NCBI GenBank assembly: GCA_937889015.1
Contig: CALARR010000234.1
Coordinates: 16,057 to 80,056, forward strand
Source: an uncultured Planctomycetales bacterium
GTDB taxonomy: Bacteria > Planctomycetota > Planctomycetia > Pirellulales > Thermoguttaceae
Length of the DNA: 64,000 nt
Reading direction: 5' to 3'
Positions 1-8,132 of this stretch are shown one piece after another; position 1 is the first letter of the stretch; the number at the start of each line of letters is the position of its first letter. The notes below the pieces were generated by a model. That model was not told the origin of the DNA and did not search any database. It was given only the letters and a program-made list of their open reading frames with translations. The position numbers and the translations under genes are program-made.

Positions 1-4
1 GGGC

Positions 5-2269
5 ATGCTGATCGAGGCGGAGCGGTTCGACCGCAAGCAGCCGGAGAAGGACTTCGCCAACCCGACGAGGGAAAAGGCGGCCAGCGGCTGCAAGGTGCTG
101 GCCAAGTTCTATGGCGAGGGGCGAGTCTATTACCGGTTCAAGGTGGACGAAGCGGGCACCTGGCGTGTTTGGCTGCGGTATGGGGCGAAGAACGCCCAGA
201 AGCTGCTGGTGGGCGTTGACGCGGCCGCGAAAGCTGATTTCATACGCGTGGACTTGCCGGCGACGGGTGGCTATATCGGCTCGGGCGTGTGGGGCTGGCA
301 GGAGATCTTCCAGGGGCCGCTGAAGGCCGGCGAGCACGAACTGACGCTCGGCTCGGCCAGCATGCGGATCGATTGCCTGTTCTTGACCACCGCGCCGCAA
401 AAACCGACCGACGAGTTGATCCGCTTCGAACCAGAACCGGTGCAGGTCGACGCCAAGACGCGAGCCCTGCTGGATCGTGAACTGATCGCGGTCCGTCCGG
501 CGTGGCTGGACGGGGCCATGGATTACCGCCTGCCGGCGTGGTATGAGGAGCACCGGGTCCACTTGCACACGCGGCTGAGCCTGCCGTGGTACCACAAAAA
601 GCCGGATCTGTTCTTCAACGCGGGCCACCTGTTCCGCGAGATGGGGGCACGGGTCTTCGCGCGGCACATCAAGAGCGGAGGCGAGGGAGCCTGGTGGCCC
701 AGCGTGATCGGGACCGTGGCGCCGGAAGCCAAGCAGCGCAACCTGGCCAAGGAAGTCATCGATGAAGCGCATCGGGCCGGATGCCGGATCCTGGTCTATC
801 ATCGGCACATGGAAGACGAGGCGATGGCGAAGGAGCATCCCGACTGGGTGAGCCTGGACTGCCACGGGAAGCCCTACGTCAAGCGGCAGACCAAGCTGTG
901 CTTCAATTCGCCGTATGCGGACTACTTGGAACAGCGGATGCTGGAACTGGCCGCGCTGGGCGCCGACGCGTTCTACTTCGACGAAGTGCACATGGAAAAG
1001 GCGGGCTGCTGGTGCGCGCATTGCCGCCAGAAGTTCACCGAGCTGACCGGCCTGGAGCATCCGGCTGAAGCGAGTGCGGCCGATCCGGTCTGGCACCGGC
1101 TGGTCGACTTCACCAACCTGAGCATCGAGCAGACGTTTCTGAAATGGCGCAAGACGCTGCACGCGAAGTATCCGAATGTGGTGATGATGGTGGGCAGCCA
1201 CACGTGGCCGATCATGACCGAGCGGCACATGACGGGCCGCTTGTTCCGGATTGCCGATTCAATGAAGACCGAGTTCAATCTGCCGGTGCGCCGCCCTGCG
1301 ACAGAGATCTTTCCCCTGCCCGAAGAGATGAAGCCGTGCGAACCGGACGCCAAGATCGCCTTGGGATACACGCTGGCGCGCGACGCGTGCGACGGCCGGC
1401 CGGCGCATATCTGGACCCATGGAGTGCCGGACGAAGCGGCGGCCGTCCACGCGGCGGCCGGGATCATGACTCACGGGTGCATTGCCAACCTGGACGTGAG
1501 CGAAGGGACGATTCCCAACCCGATGTTCAAGGCGGCCCTGGCGATGGGAGATCGAGTATCGCCGCATCTGGCCGGGACGCGGCCGGTGCGTTGGGCGGCG
1601 CTGCACTATAGCGAGTTGGCGCGGGATCGGCACATTTTGCAGCCCAAGGAGGCCTGGCGTGAGGTGCTGTATCCGCTGTACGGGGCCTACCAGACGCTGT
1701 TGCGACAGCACCTGCCGGTGGGCATTCTGACCGACAGCCAGCTGGAGGAAGGGCTCTTGGACGGGTACCAGGTGCTGTTTCTGCCTGCGCCCGACGCGAT
1801 GACGGCGGGCATGCAGAAGGCCGTGGCGCAGTTTGAGGCGCGGGGTGGGACGGTGGTGCGGCAGCGTGCGGATTGGCAGTGGCACGATGCGGAGCGCGGT
1901 CAGCAGCAAGCCGCAGCCGCATTGATGGAGTGCCTGAGAACGGCCGTCGCAGCCGCGCCCGTGCAGGTGCGCGGCGGGCCAGAACGGATGCATAGCGTAG
2001 TCTGGCGCAGGCCGGGCGGATCGGCCCTGGTGGTGGCCTTGGCCAATGATTTCTCGTGGGTTCAGACCGGGCGCAAGCATGGCAAGGATGACGAGGCGAC
2101 ATCCCCGGCGCCGTGCCGCGACGTGGTGATCGTGCTGGCACCGGGTTCTCGGCCCAGGCGGGCGGTCGAGGCGGTGACCGGCCAGAACCTGGCCGTGGGC
2201 GAGGAGTCGGGCCGGGCTGTCGTTCGCCTGCCCGAGTTCCAAGCCATGGCCGTGGTGGCGGTTGAGTAG
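5..2269 (+). CDS. Putative glycoside-hydrolase-like protein with N-terminal carbohydrate-binding region (5' end may be outside window)
   Basis: The frame encodes 754 residues from the first ATG but is also open to the left edge of the window, so an N-terminal part with a signal peptide may be missing. Residues 1-130 look like a beta-sandwich carbohydrate-binding region. Residues about 170-500 look like a TIM-barrel hydrolase, with an acidic pair D326/E327 in DAFYFDEVHM followed by a cysteine cluster CWCAHC (335-340). Residues about 540-640 resemble the Rossmann-like trimerisation domain that follows GH42-type barrels. The role in glycan breakdown is inferred; the substrate is unknown. The next gene, 240 bp downstream, is unrelated. 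Confidence 0.6.
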   Translation: MLIEAERFDRKQPEKDFANPTREKAASGCKVLAKFYGEGRVYYRFKVDEAGTWRVWLRYGAKNAQKLLVGVDAAAKADFIRVDLPATGGYIGSGVWGWQEIFQGPLKAGEHELTLGSASMRIDCLFLTTAPQKPTDELIRFEPEPVQVDAKTRALLDRELIAVRPAWLDGAMDYRLPAWYEEHRVHLHTRLSLPWYHKKPDLFFNAGHLFREMGARVFARHIKSGGEGAWWPSVIGTVAPEAKQRNLAKEVIDEAHRAGCRILVYHRHMEDEAMAKEHPDWVSLDCHGKPYVKRQTKLCFNSPYADYLEQRMLELAALGADAFYFDEVHMEKAGCWCAHCRQKFTELTGLEHPAEASAADPVWHRLVDFTNLSIEQTFLKWRKTLHAKYPNVVMMVGSHTWPIMTERHMTGRLFRIADSMKTEFNLPVRRPATEIFPLPEEMKPCEPDAKIALGYTLARDACDGRPAHIWTHGVPDEAAAVHAAAGIMTHGCIANLDVSEGTIPNPMFKAALAMGDRVSPHLAGTRPVRWAALHYSELARDRHILQPKEAWREVLYPLYGAYQTLLRQHLPVGILTDSQLEEGLLDGYQVLFLPAPDAMTAGMQKAVAQFEARGGTVVRQRADWQWHDAERGQQQAAAALMECLRTAVAAAPVQVRGGPERMHSVVWRRPGGSALVVALANDFSWVQTGRKHGKDDEATSPAPCRDVVIVLAPGSRPRRAVEAVTGQNLAVGEESGRAVVRLPEFQAMAVVAVE

Positions 2270-2498
2270 TACTGCAGATGGGGCGGTATCCTGGTCGCCA
2301 GAGAGCCGCGCGAAACTAGGGCGACAGGGTTGGGCTGGCAAGAAAGGGGATGCGGGTTGCACGGCTACTTTGTAGCGGTCTTCTGCGGACTGCTGGGATG
2401 TGACAAGGGCCAAGGTCTCCTGGAGCCGAGGTGGGCGAAAACCGATCTTGGCCCAGGGGGCGGTTCTTGGCACAATTTGGCCCGGCATGAAGAGTTCC

Positions 2499-2507
2499 AA
2501 GGAGGGG
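2499..2507 (+). promoter_or_regulatory. Shine-Dalgarno site fixing a TTG start
   Basis: AAGGAGGGG ends 4 bases before the TTG at 2512. No ATG in the same frame has comparable spacing, so this ribosome-binding site supports the rare TTG start of the acyltransferase gene. Confidence 0.7.
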
Positions 2508-2511
2508 TGTC

Positions 2512-3432
2512 TTGCGCAACAAAGCCGTGGACTACGCGGTGTGCGTGCTGGTTCGGATGTTGATCTGCATGGTGCAAGCGATGCGGATCGAGACCGGCGC
2601 GCGTCTGGCCCGAGGGCTGGCCTGGGTCTTCTGCGACGTGCTTCGTTTGCGGGGCGCGGTGGTCGAAGAGAACCTGGTCCACGCTTTTCCGGAGATGAGC
2701 GCGGAGCGACGGCGGAAGTTGACGCGCCAGATGTGGGAACACTTGTTCCTGCTGGTCTTGGAGGTGGCGCACGCACCGCGCAAGATCCACAAGACCAACT
2801 GGCGAGACTATGTGGAATTGCGCGGACAGGCGTTGCTGATGCGGTTGCTGCTGGCCGATCAGCCGACGCTGATCACGACGGCCCATTTCGGCAATTTCGA
2901 GGTGGCCGGCTATGTGTTGGGGTTGTTGGGGTTCCCCACGCACACGGTGGCCCGGGAACTCGACAACCGGTACCTGGATCACTACGTGAACCAGTTCCGC
3001 GAGTCGACCGGGCAGTACATCATTCAGAAGAACGGCGGCTACGACGACATCGAGCGCGTATTGGGCCGCGGCGGCACGATGACCTTTCTGGCCGATCAGT
3101 ATGCGGGTCCGAAGGGCTGTTGGGTGGCATTTTTCGGGCGTCCGGCGTCGGCGCACAAGGCGATCGCGCTGTTGGCCATGGAGCACAAAGCGCCAGCGGT
3201 GGTCTCGTACGCGGTGCGGACCGGCCAGCCGCTGCACTTCCTGTTGGCCACGTATGCGGTGGCAGACCCGCGCATGGGCGGGGAAGAGTGCGCGTCGGTG
3301 AAAGCCCTGACGCAATGGTACACCAGCCGGCTGGAAGAGATCATCCGCATGACGCCCGGCCAGTACTGGTGGCTGCACCGGCGATGGAAGGACACGCGTG
3401 CGCCGAAGCGGTCGACGAAGAAGGCGGCGTGA
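2512..3432 (+). CDS. LpxL/HtrB-like lysophospholipid acyltransferase
   Basis: This 306-residue protein resembles the lipid A late acyltransferase family, which transfers an acyl chain from acyl-ACP onto a lipid A precursor or another lipid at the inner membrane. The HX4E catalytic motif is present as HFGNFE (H125, E130), followed by a typical middle region with a conserved ADQ (about 198-200). A hydrophobic N-terminus (about 8-45) may anchor it in the membrane. It starts at TTG with a strong ribosome-binding site. It converges with an ICMT-like methyltransferase gene only 12 bp away. Family membership is fairly sure; the exact substrate is not. Confidence 0.8.
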   Translation: MRNKAVDYAVCVLVRMLICMVQAMRIETGARLARGLAWVFCDVLRLRGAVVEENLVHAFPEMSAERRRKLTRQMWEHLFLLVLEVAHAPRKIHKTNWRDYVELRGQALLMRLLLADQPTLITTAHFGNFEVAGYVLGLLGFPTHTVARELDNRYLDHYVNQFRESTGQYIIQKNGGYDDIERVLGRGGTMTFLADQYAGPKGCWVAFFGRPASAHKAIALLAMEHKAPAVVSYAVRTGQPLHFLLATYAVADPRMGGEECASVKALTQWYTSRLEEIIRMTPGQYWWLHRRWKDTRAPKRSTKKAA

Positions 3433-3444
3433 CGCGGCTGTGAG

Positions 3445-4185
3445 TTACCGTCCTTCGACGTCCAACAGCCGCGTGCGTTTCTTGAGCGCGCGGAGCAGCA
3501 GGTAGACCGCGGTGCCCGCACAAGCCAAGACGATGAAGAAGTGCGCCACGTGCAGGCTGCCGAAGAGGCACGTGTCTTCAACCAAGTCGAACGCCGGAAA
3601 ACCGATAGCGATGGCGAAGATCGTGGCGCACTCGCGTTTGAGCACGGTCTTCACGCTGAACGGCATCGCGGGTCGCTGCCACTTCAGCGGATTGGGAATG
3701 AACGCTGGCACGCGATTGGACCAATCGACAAACAGTTGGCCAAATTGGCGTCGCAGGAATTGCTCTTCGGCGTACATGATGCGTTCGTAGTATAGCCAGA
3801 ACAAGGTAACGAACAGGAATACGAACCACCATACACCCAGAAACAAGGCGATCCCCAGCCAGATCAGGAAGTTCGCCAGGTACAGCGGATGGCGGACGAT
3901 GGAATAGGAACCGGTTGTGTTCAGGGCCTCGGCCTGTTGTCCATGTGTGTTGCGACCTGATGTGCGCGCTGGCACAAATCCCACCGTGAGGATGCGCAGT
4001 CCGGCTCCGGTCATGGAGACCAGCAGGCAGAGCAGCTCCCAGACTTCACGCCACGCCGCATCGTGCGCGGAACAGGTGAATTGCCCCAAGGCCATGAGCA
4101 TGGGCACCAGCAACACCAGAGGCAAATAGCTGCGCCAGCGAAACAGCCAATTCCCGGCGACTTCGAGTTCTTCCTGCAAGGCCAT
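3445..4185 (-). CDS. Isoprenylcysteine-carboxyl-methyltransferase-like integral membrane protein
   Basis: The 246-residue protein has five or six hydrophobic segments and the SAM-binding C-terminal signature of the ICMT/phospholipid methyltransferase superfamily: RHPLYLANFLIWLG near 113-126, then YERIMYAEEQFLRRQFG and a proline-rich FIPNP end of the core. A further pair of membrane segments follows at about 190-235, which is longer than the minimal family. Bacterial members methylate membrane lipids or small molecules, and this one's substrate is unknown. Its gene converges with the acyltransferase gene, so joint work on lipids is possible but unproven. Confidence 0.65.
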   Translation of the reverse strand: MALQEELEVAGNWLFRWRSYLPLVLLVPMLMALGQFTCSAHDAAWREVWELLCLLVSMTGAGLRILTVGFVPARTSGRNTHGQQAEALNTTGSYSIVRHPLYLANFLIWLGIALFLGVWWFVFLFVTLFWLYYERIMYAEEQFLRRQFGQLFVDWSNRVPAFIPNPLKWQRPAMPFSVKTVLKRECATIFAIAIGFPAFDLVEDTCLFGSLHVAHFFIVLACAGTAVYLLLRALKKRTRLLDVEGR

Positions 4186-4542
4186 GGGTGTCTCGGATTG
4201 CTCAAAATGGGGAGGGTGGGCGAAAGAGGACCGCAGATCTTAAGTTCCACGGCGCGACGGAGTCAAGGTCATGGGGCGAAAATGGCAGCCCGGGGTGCGA
4301 AAAACAGATCGCCTTGTCCTCAGGCCCTCCGGTGGAGTACGCTGATGAGATGGACCGTCGGTCGCCGGCGGCCCTTCCGCGGTTAGGTGATGCAGCAACA
4401 ACGCCCCACAGAAGCCTCGGTGGTTCCAGAAGACACTCCACCCGTTGGTGCTGCTGCGTTGAACTTCCGTGATTGATGCAATCGCGGTCAGTGATCGCAG
4501 GTTCGCGGCACGATCGTTGACCACGCGGCTCTCTGTGCGCGA
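4186..4542. other. Intergenic region, nothing recognised
   Basis: These 357 bp separate two divergent genes and probably hold both promoters. I see no coding potential with family resemblance, no clear terminator and none of the repeat families found elsewhere in the window. Confidence 0.4.
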
Positions 4543-7500
4543 ATGGTGACCGATAACCCCGATGCTCTTGATTGGCCGATGCCCCCCGTTGAAGTAGACG
4601 CCGGCAAGATGCCGAAGCCGCCGGAAGCGGGGTCCGAGTTGAGCTGCGCCGATCTGCAACAGGCCGTGCAGGCGGTGTGTGCGCAGGCCGTGCTGATCGC
4701 GCCGCGGATTCTGCGGCGTGTGATCAAGCAGGATCGCGAGTTGACCGGCTGGGGGTGGAAGACACCGCACGCCAAGAGCTGGGTGATCGGGCGCGAGCGG
4801 CTGCTGGAGATCGTGGACATCGACGAGTTGGACCTGCCCTCGGCGCGCGTCCTTCCGGACCGGCTGATCCTGCTGGCGCGTCCCGATCCGGAGAGCATTG
4901 CCGAGCTTGGGCCGGGACGGACGCAGATCGAGGTCTGGCGTCTGCTGTTTCACGCGCGCGTCCACGAGGTTCTGGAGGACTCGCGCGCGGCGGGCCGCCT
5001 GTCGCCGGCCGAGGCGCGAGCGCGGTTGTACCAGATCGGGCCGGCCGCCTTTGACGAGATCCGGGCCGTGCTGCAGCAGGAGGGGTTCCTGCTGCACAGC
5101 GAAGACGACGCAGAGGTGTATGTCGAGTTCGCCTCGGTCTACTTGGAGTTGCGGCATTTCGTGCCCAGCCTGCTGGCCACGTATTTTCCGGCCTTGGCCC
5201 ATCTGGCGGCCATCGACGAGATCCTGGCTCAAGACGTGGACAGCCCGCGTCTGTTCGCCGAGTCGCGGCTGCCGGGCGCGCCGGATCCCGAGGACGACAC
5301 GGGCGGACACGAATGGGACGACGCGCCGCTGGTGGAAGGAGTTGGGGGCGAGGCGGCCACGGGCGGCGAGGTTTCGGACGCGGGCGAGAAGTTCCGCCGC
5401 TTGTTGCGGCGCGCGGAGAAGGCCGGCAGCGTGGGCAATCTGGTCGGGGCGTTGATCTTTCAGACGCGCGCTTTGCGCTGCGCTCCGCAAGACTGGCTGG
5501 GGCGGACCCAAGCGGCGCTGCGAACGACGCTCAGTCACCTGTTGCAGCGGCTGCAGCGCGCCCTGGAGATTCCCCAGGAGCAGCGCGAGGCGTGGCGCGA
5601 GCCGCTCTTGGCTTTGACGCTGCAGACGCCGCACGGCATCTGGCCGGCCGAGTCGCGGTTGCTCTACGACCTGCAGAAGGTGTGCGTGGACTGCGAGCGC
5701 GGGGTCTACACGGTGGACCTGGTGGAGTGGGTTCTGTCGCTGGGGCAGCGGCCGATCAAGCGCGCCTTGCCCAGTCAGCGCGACGTGCTGATGACCAAGC
5801 ACTTGCGGAGTGCCGCGGCGCGTCTGCCCGCGGTGCGGCTGTCGATCCGGCAGCGGGTTGGTTTGAGCGAACTGCTGCGTTCGGCGTCGCAGCAGGCGGA
5901 ATTGCGTCTGCGGCAGCGATTCCGGCCGCTGCTGATCGAGGCCCTGAGCGCGGTCGGCCTGCAGCCGCACAACCTGCCCGAGACGGCGTCGCGCAACAAG
6001 CTGGTGGAGGAGTTGCTGGACCGGATCGTGGACAGCGGGTTCCTGGCGATGGGCGACCTGCGTGACGGCTTGTCGCGCAATCGGTTGAAGCTGCCGGATT
6101 TTTCCGGGCCGCTGGATCTGTTGCGCGGCGACCAGTTGCTGCGTGCCGATCGGCGGCTTTCGCAATCCTTGGACGGGGTACACCGGCGCGGCGAATTCTA
6201 TCTGCGCTGGATGCAGCAACTCAGCTCTTTGGCCTTCGGCACGCGCACGGGTCGCTTGTTGACTCGCTGGGTGGCCGTGCCTTTCGGCGGGGCCTACATG
6301 ATCCTGGCGTTCTTGTCGCACGAATTCCACGCCTTGGCGGGCAGCGATTCGCTGCCCAGCGTGCTGTTGCTGGGCTCTTTTCTGGCCGGGGTGTTCAACG
6401 TACCGCGGTTCCGCGAGGGGCTGGTGCGGATGCTCAAGCGGGCCGGCGGCGCCGCGCGGCAGTGGCTGGTGGCGCCGCTGCTGCGCGTGATGCGGGCCGA
6501 GTGGGTGCAGCGGCTGCTGCACAGTCCCGGGATGCGGCGGCTGTGGCGATTGCTACTGAAACCGCTGCTGTTGACCGGGGTGGTGTCTGCCGTCGCGCCG
6601 CTGCCGGAGGCCGACCCGCGCTACGCGTGGCTGAGGCTCAGCGCGGTGTTTTTGCTGCTCTGCCTGCTGGTCAATTCGCGCGTGGGGCGCAATGCCGAGG
6701 AACTGGTCGTGGACTGGACGGTGCAGGCCTGGCACCGCTTCGGAATCCGGATCATCACGGGCCCGTTCTGGGCGGTGATCGACTTGTTCAACGGCCTGCT
6801 GGAAGGGCTGGAGCGATTGCTGTACACGGTGGACGAGTGGCTGCGGTTCCGCACGGGCGAGAGCCTGTTGTCGGCCGTGGTGAAGGGGCTCTTGGGGGCG
6901 GTGTGGTTTCTGGTCACCTACGTGATCCGTTTTTGCGTGAACCTGCTGATCGAGCCCCAGATCAACCCGATCAAGCACTTTCCGGTGGTGACCGTCTCGC
7001 ACAAGCTGATGTTCGTGTTCGTGCTGCCGAGCCTGGGATCGGTGCTCTCCTTGACGATGGAGACCGGCCTGGCGTACACGGTGGCCGGGGCGATCGTGAC
7101 GGGGATTCCGGGCATCTTCGGGTTCCTGGTGTGGGAATTGAAGGAGAACTGGCGGCTGTACGCGGCCAACCAGGCCGAGACCCTGCGGCCCGTTGGCATC
7201 GGCCATCACGGCGAGACGATGCCTCGGTTGTTGCGCTGGGGGTTCCATTCCGGCACGCTTCCCAAGCGGTTTGCCAAGCTGCGGCGCGCGGAGCGCAAGG
7301 CGCGTCGCACGGGGCAGTGGCATGCGGTGCGCAAACACCGCCACGCGCTGCAGCAGGCCGAACACGCGGTACGGCGTTACGTGGAGCGCGAGTTCACAGG
7401 TCTTCTGGCGCTGCATCCGGCTTGGCAGGAGCATCCATTGACCGTGGGGGAAATCCACGTTGGCTCGCGGCACGTACAGGCGGCGCTGGAGACGCCTTCG

Positions 7501-7971
7501 CTCGGCGCGGAGCCGTTGGAGATTGCCTGGGAGATTCAGGGCGATTGGCTTCTGGCGGGCATCCGCACACGGGGTTGGCTGCCGGCGGTCGGCGGCGCGC
7601 AGCGCGTGCTGTTGGAGAACGCCCTGGCCGGACTGTACGCCACGGCCAGCACGGACCTGGTGCGCCAGCAGATCGATCGCCTGCTGGGGACACCAGAAGC
7701 CGCGTACCGGTTCGAGGCGCAGAACTTGGTCGTATCGCCGGACGGTCAGGGCCGAAGCGAATGGCTCTATGGCCTGGCGGCGGAGGAAGACGATCTGGTT
7801 CCGCAGCCCGTGGCTGGAGATGCCGCGACGACGCTTCCAGCCCTGTCGCGGCAGCAGATCCTGTTCTCCGCCAGGAGCATTGCCTGGTGGGATTGGTGCC
7901 GCGAGTGGGATCCGACCGTGACGGTCGTCGAGCCGCTGATCCAGCCGCCCATGCTGCCCCGGGAAGTCTAG
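4543..7971 (+). CDS. Very large planctomycete-type membrane protein of unknown function
   Basis: The frame encodes 1142 residues. The first 570 or so are soluble and helix-rich with many Arg and Gln residues. Residues about 577-866 hold several hydrophobic segments (for example around 580, 610, 675, 790, 825 and 850). The C-terminal 270 residues are again soluble, with a charged Arg/Lys-rich stretch near 910-955. I recognise no enzyme motif. No good ribosome-binding site precedes the ATG at 4543; an in-frame ATG at 4579 is an alternative start. The last codons lie inside a 32-bp sequence repeated at 14831, so the gene's 3' end is one boundary of the next block. Confidence 0.7.
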   Translation: MVTDNPDALDWPMPPVEVDAGKMPKPPEAGSELSCADLQQAVQAVCAQAVLIAPRILRRVIKQDRELTGWGWKTPHAKSWVIGRERLLEIVDIDELDLPSARVLPDRLILLARPDPESIAELGPGRTQIEVWRLLFHARVHEVLEDSRAAGRLSPAEARARLYQIGPAAFDEIRAVLQQEGFLLHSEDDAEVYVEFASVYLELRHFVPSLLATYFPALAHLAAIDEILAQDVDSPRLFAESRLPGAPDPEDDTGGHEWDDAPLVEGVGGEAATGGEVSDAGEKFRRLLRRAEKAGSVGNLVGALIFQTRALRCAPQDWLGRTQAALRTTLSHLLQRLQRALEIPQEQREAWREPLLALTLQTPHGIWPAESRLLYDLQKVCVDCERGVYTVDLVEWVLSLGQRPIKRALPSQRDVLMTKHLRSAAARLPAVRLSIRQRVGLSELLRSASQQAELRLRQRFRPLLIEALSAVGLQPHNLPETASRNKLVEELLDRIVDSGFLAMGDLRDGLSRNRLKLPDFSGPLDLLRGDQLLRADRRLSQSLDGVHRRGEFYLRWMQQLSSLAFGTRTGRLLTRWVAVPFGGAYMILAFLSHEFHALAGSDSLPSVLLLGSFLAGVFNVPRFREGLVRMLKRAGGAARQWLVAPLLRVMRAEWVQRLLHSPGMRRLWRLLLKPLLLTGVVSAVAPLPEADPRYAWLRLSAVFLLLCLLVNSRVGRNAEELVVDWTVQAWHRFGIRIITGPFWAVIDLFNGLLEGLERLLYTVDEWLRFRTGESLLSAVVKGLLGAVWFLVTYVIRFCVNLLIEPQINPIKHFPVVTVSHKLMFVFVLPSLGSVLSLTMETGLAYTVAGAIVTGIPGIFGFLVWELKENWRLYAANQAETLRPVGIGHHGETMPRLLRWGFHSGTLPKRFAKLRRAERKARRTGQWHAVRKHRHALQQAEHAVRRYVEREFTGLLALHPAWQEHPLTVGEIHVGSRHVQAALETPSLGAEPLEIAWEIQGDWLLAGIRTRGWLPAVGGAQRVLLENALAGLYATASTDLVRQQIDRLLGTPEAAYRFEAQNLVVSPDGQGRSEWLYGLAAEEDDLVPQPVAGDAATTLPALSRQQILFSARSIAWWDWCREWDPTVTVVEPLIQPPMLPREV

Positions 7972-7973
7972 CA
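7942..7973 (+). repeat. 32-bp direct repeat, left copy
   Basis: This stretch is identical to 14831-14862 and covers the last codons and TAG stop of the 1142-residue protein gene. Outside the 32 bp the two copies diverge at once. The pair brackets 6.9 kb of secreted-enzyme genes. Confidence 0.85.
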
Positions 7974-8029
7974 AGGTGCGGAAGCAGCCGCCCTTGGGTT
8001 GAGGGCGTGAACTTCCCGTAAGACACCAT

Positions 8030-8059
8030 TTGTGACAAGGCGTTTTGCGCGATTATAAT
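8030..8059 (+). promoter_or_regulatory. Sigma-70-type promoter upstream of the secreted-enzyme block
   Basis: A perfect TATAAT at 8054-8059 is preceded, with an 18-bp spacer, by TTGTGA at 8030-8035. Transcription would start near 8066. The first ATG of the downstream frame, at 8058, overlaps the -10 box and cannot be the start codon, which supports the TTG at 8133. Confidence 0.6.
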
Positions 8060-8132
8060 GGGGGGGCTAGCGCGTTGCCTGGATGCCAAGAGCGGTACGC
8101 CTGCCCGTCGATTCGCAACGGAGAATCCCCCA

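Noticed and set aside
1259..2776. 505-residue open frame on the minus strand
   Set aside because: It crosses the end of the first gene and the start of the acyltransferase gene and has no domain.
4240..6522. 760-residue open frame on the minus strand, rich in Arg, Gln and His
   Set aside because: It lies opposite the 1142-residue protein gene, has no recognisable domain and shows the composition of a reversed high-GC gene.
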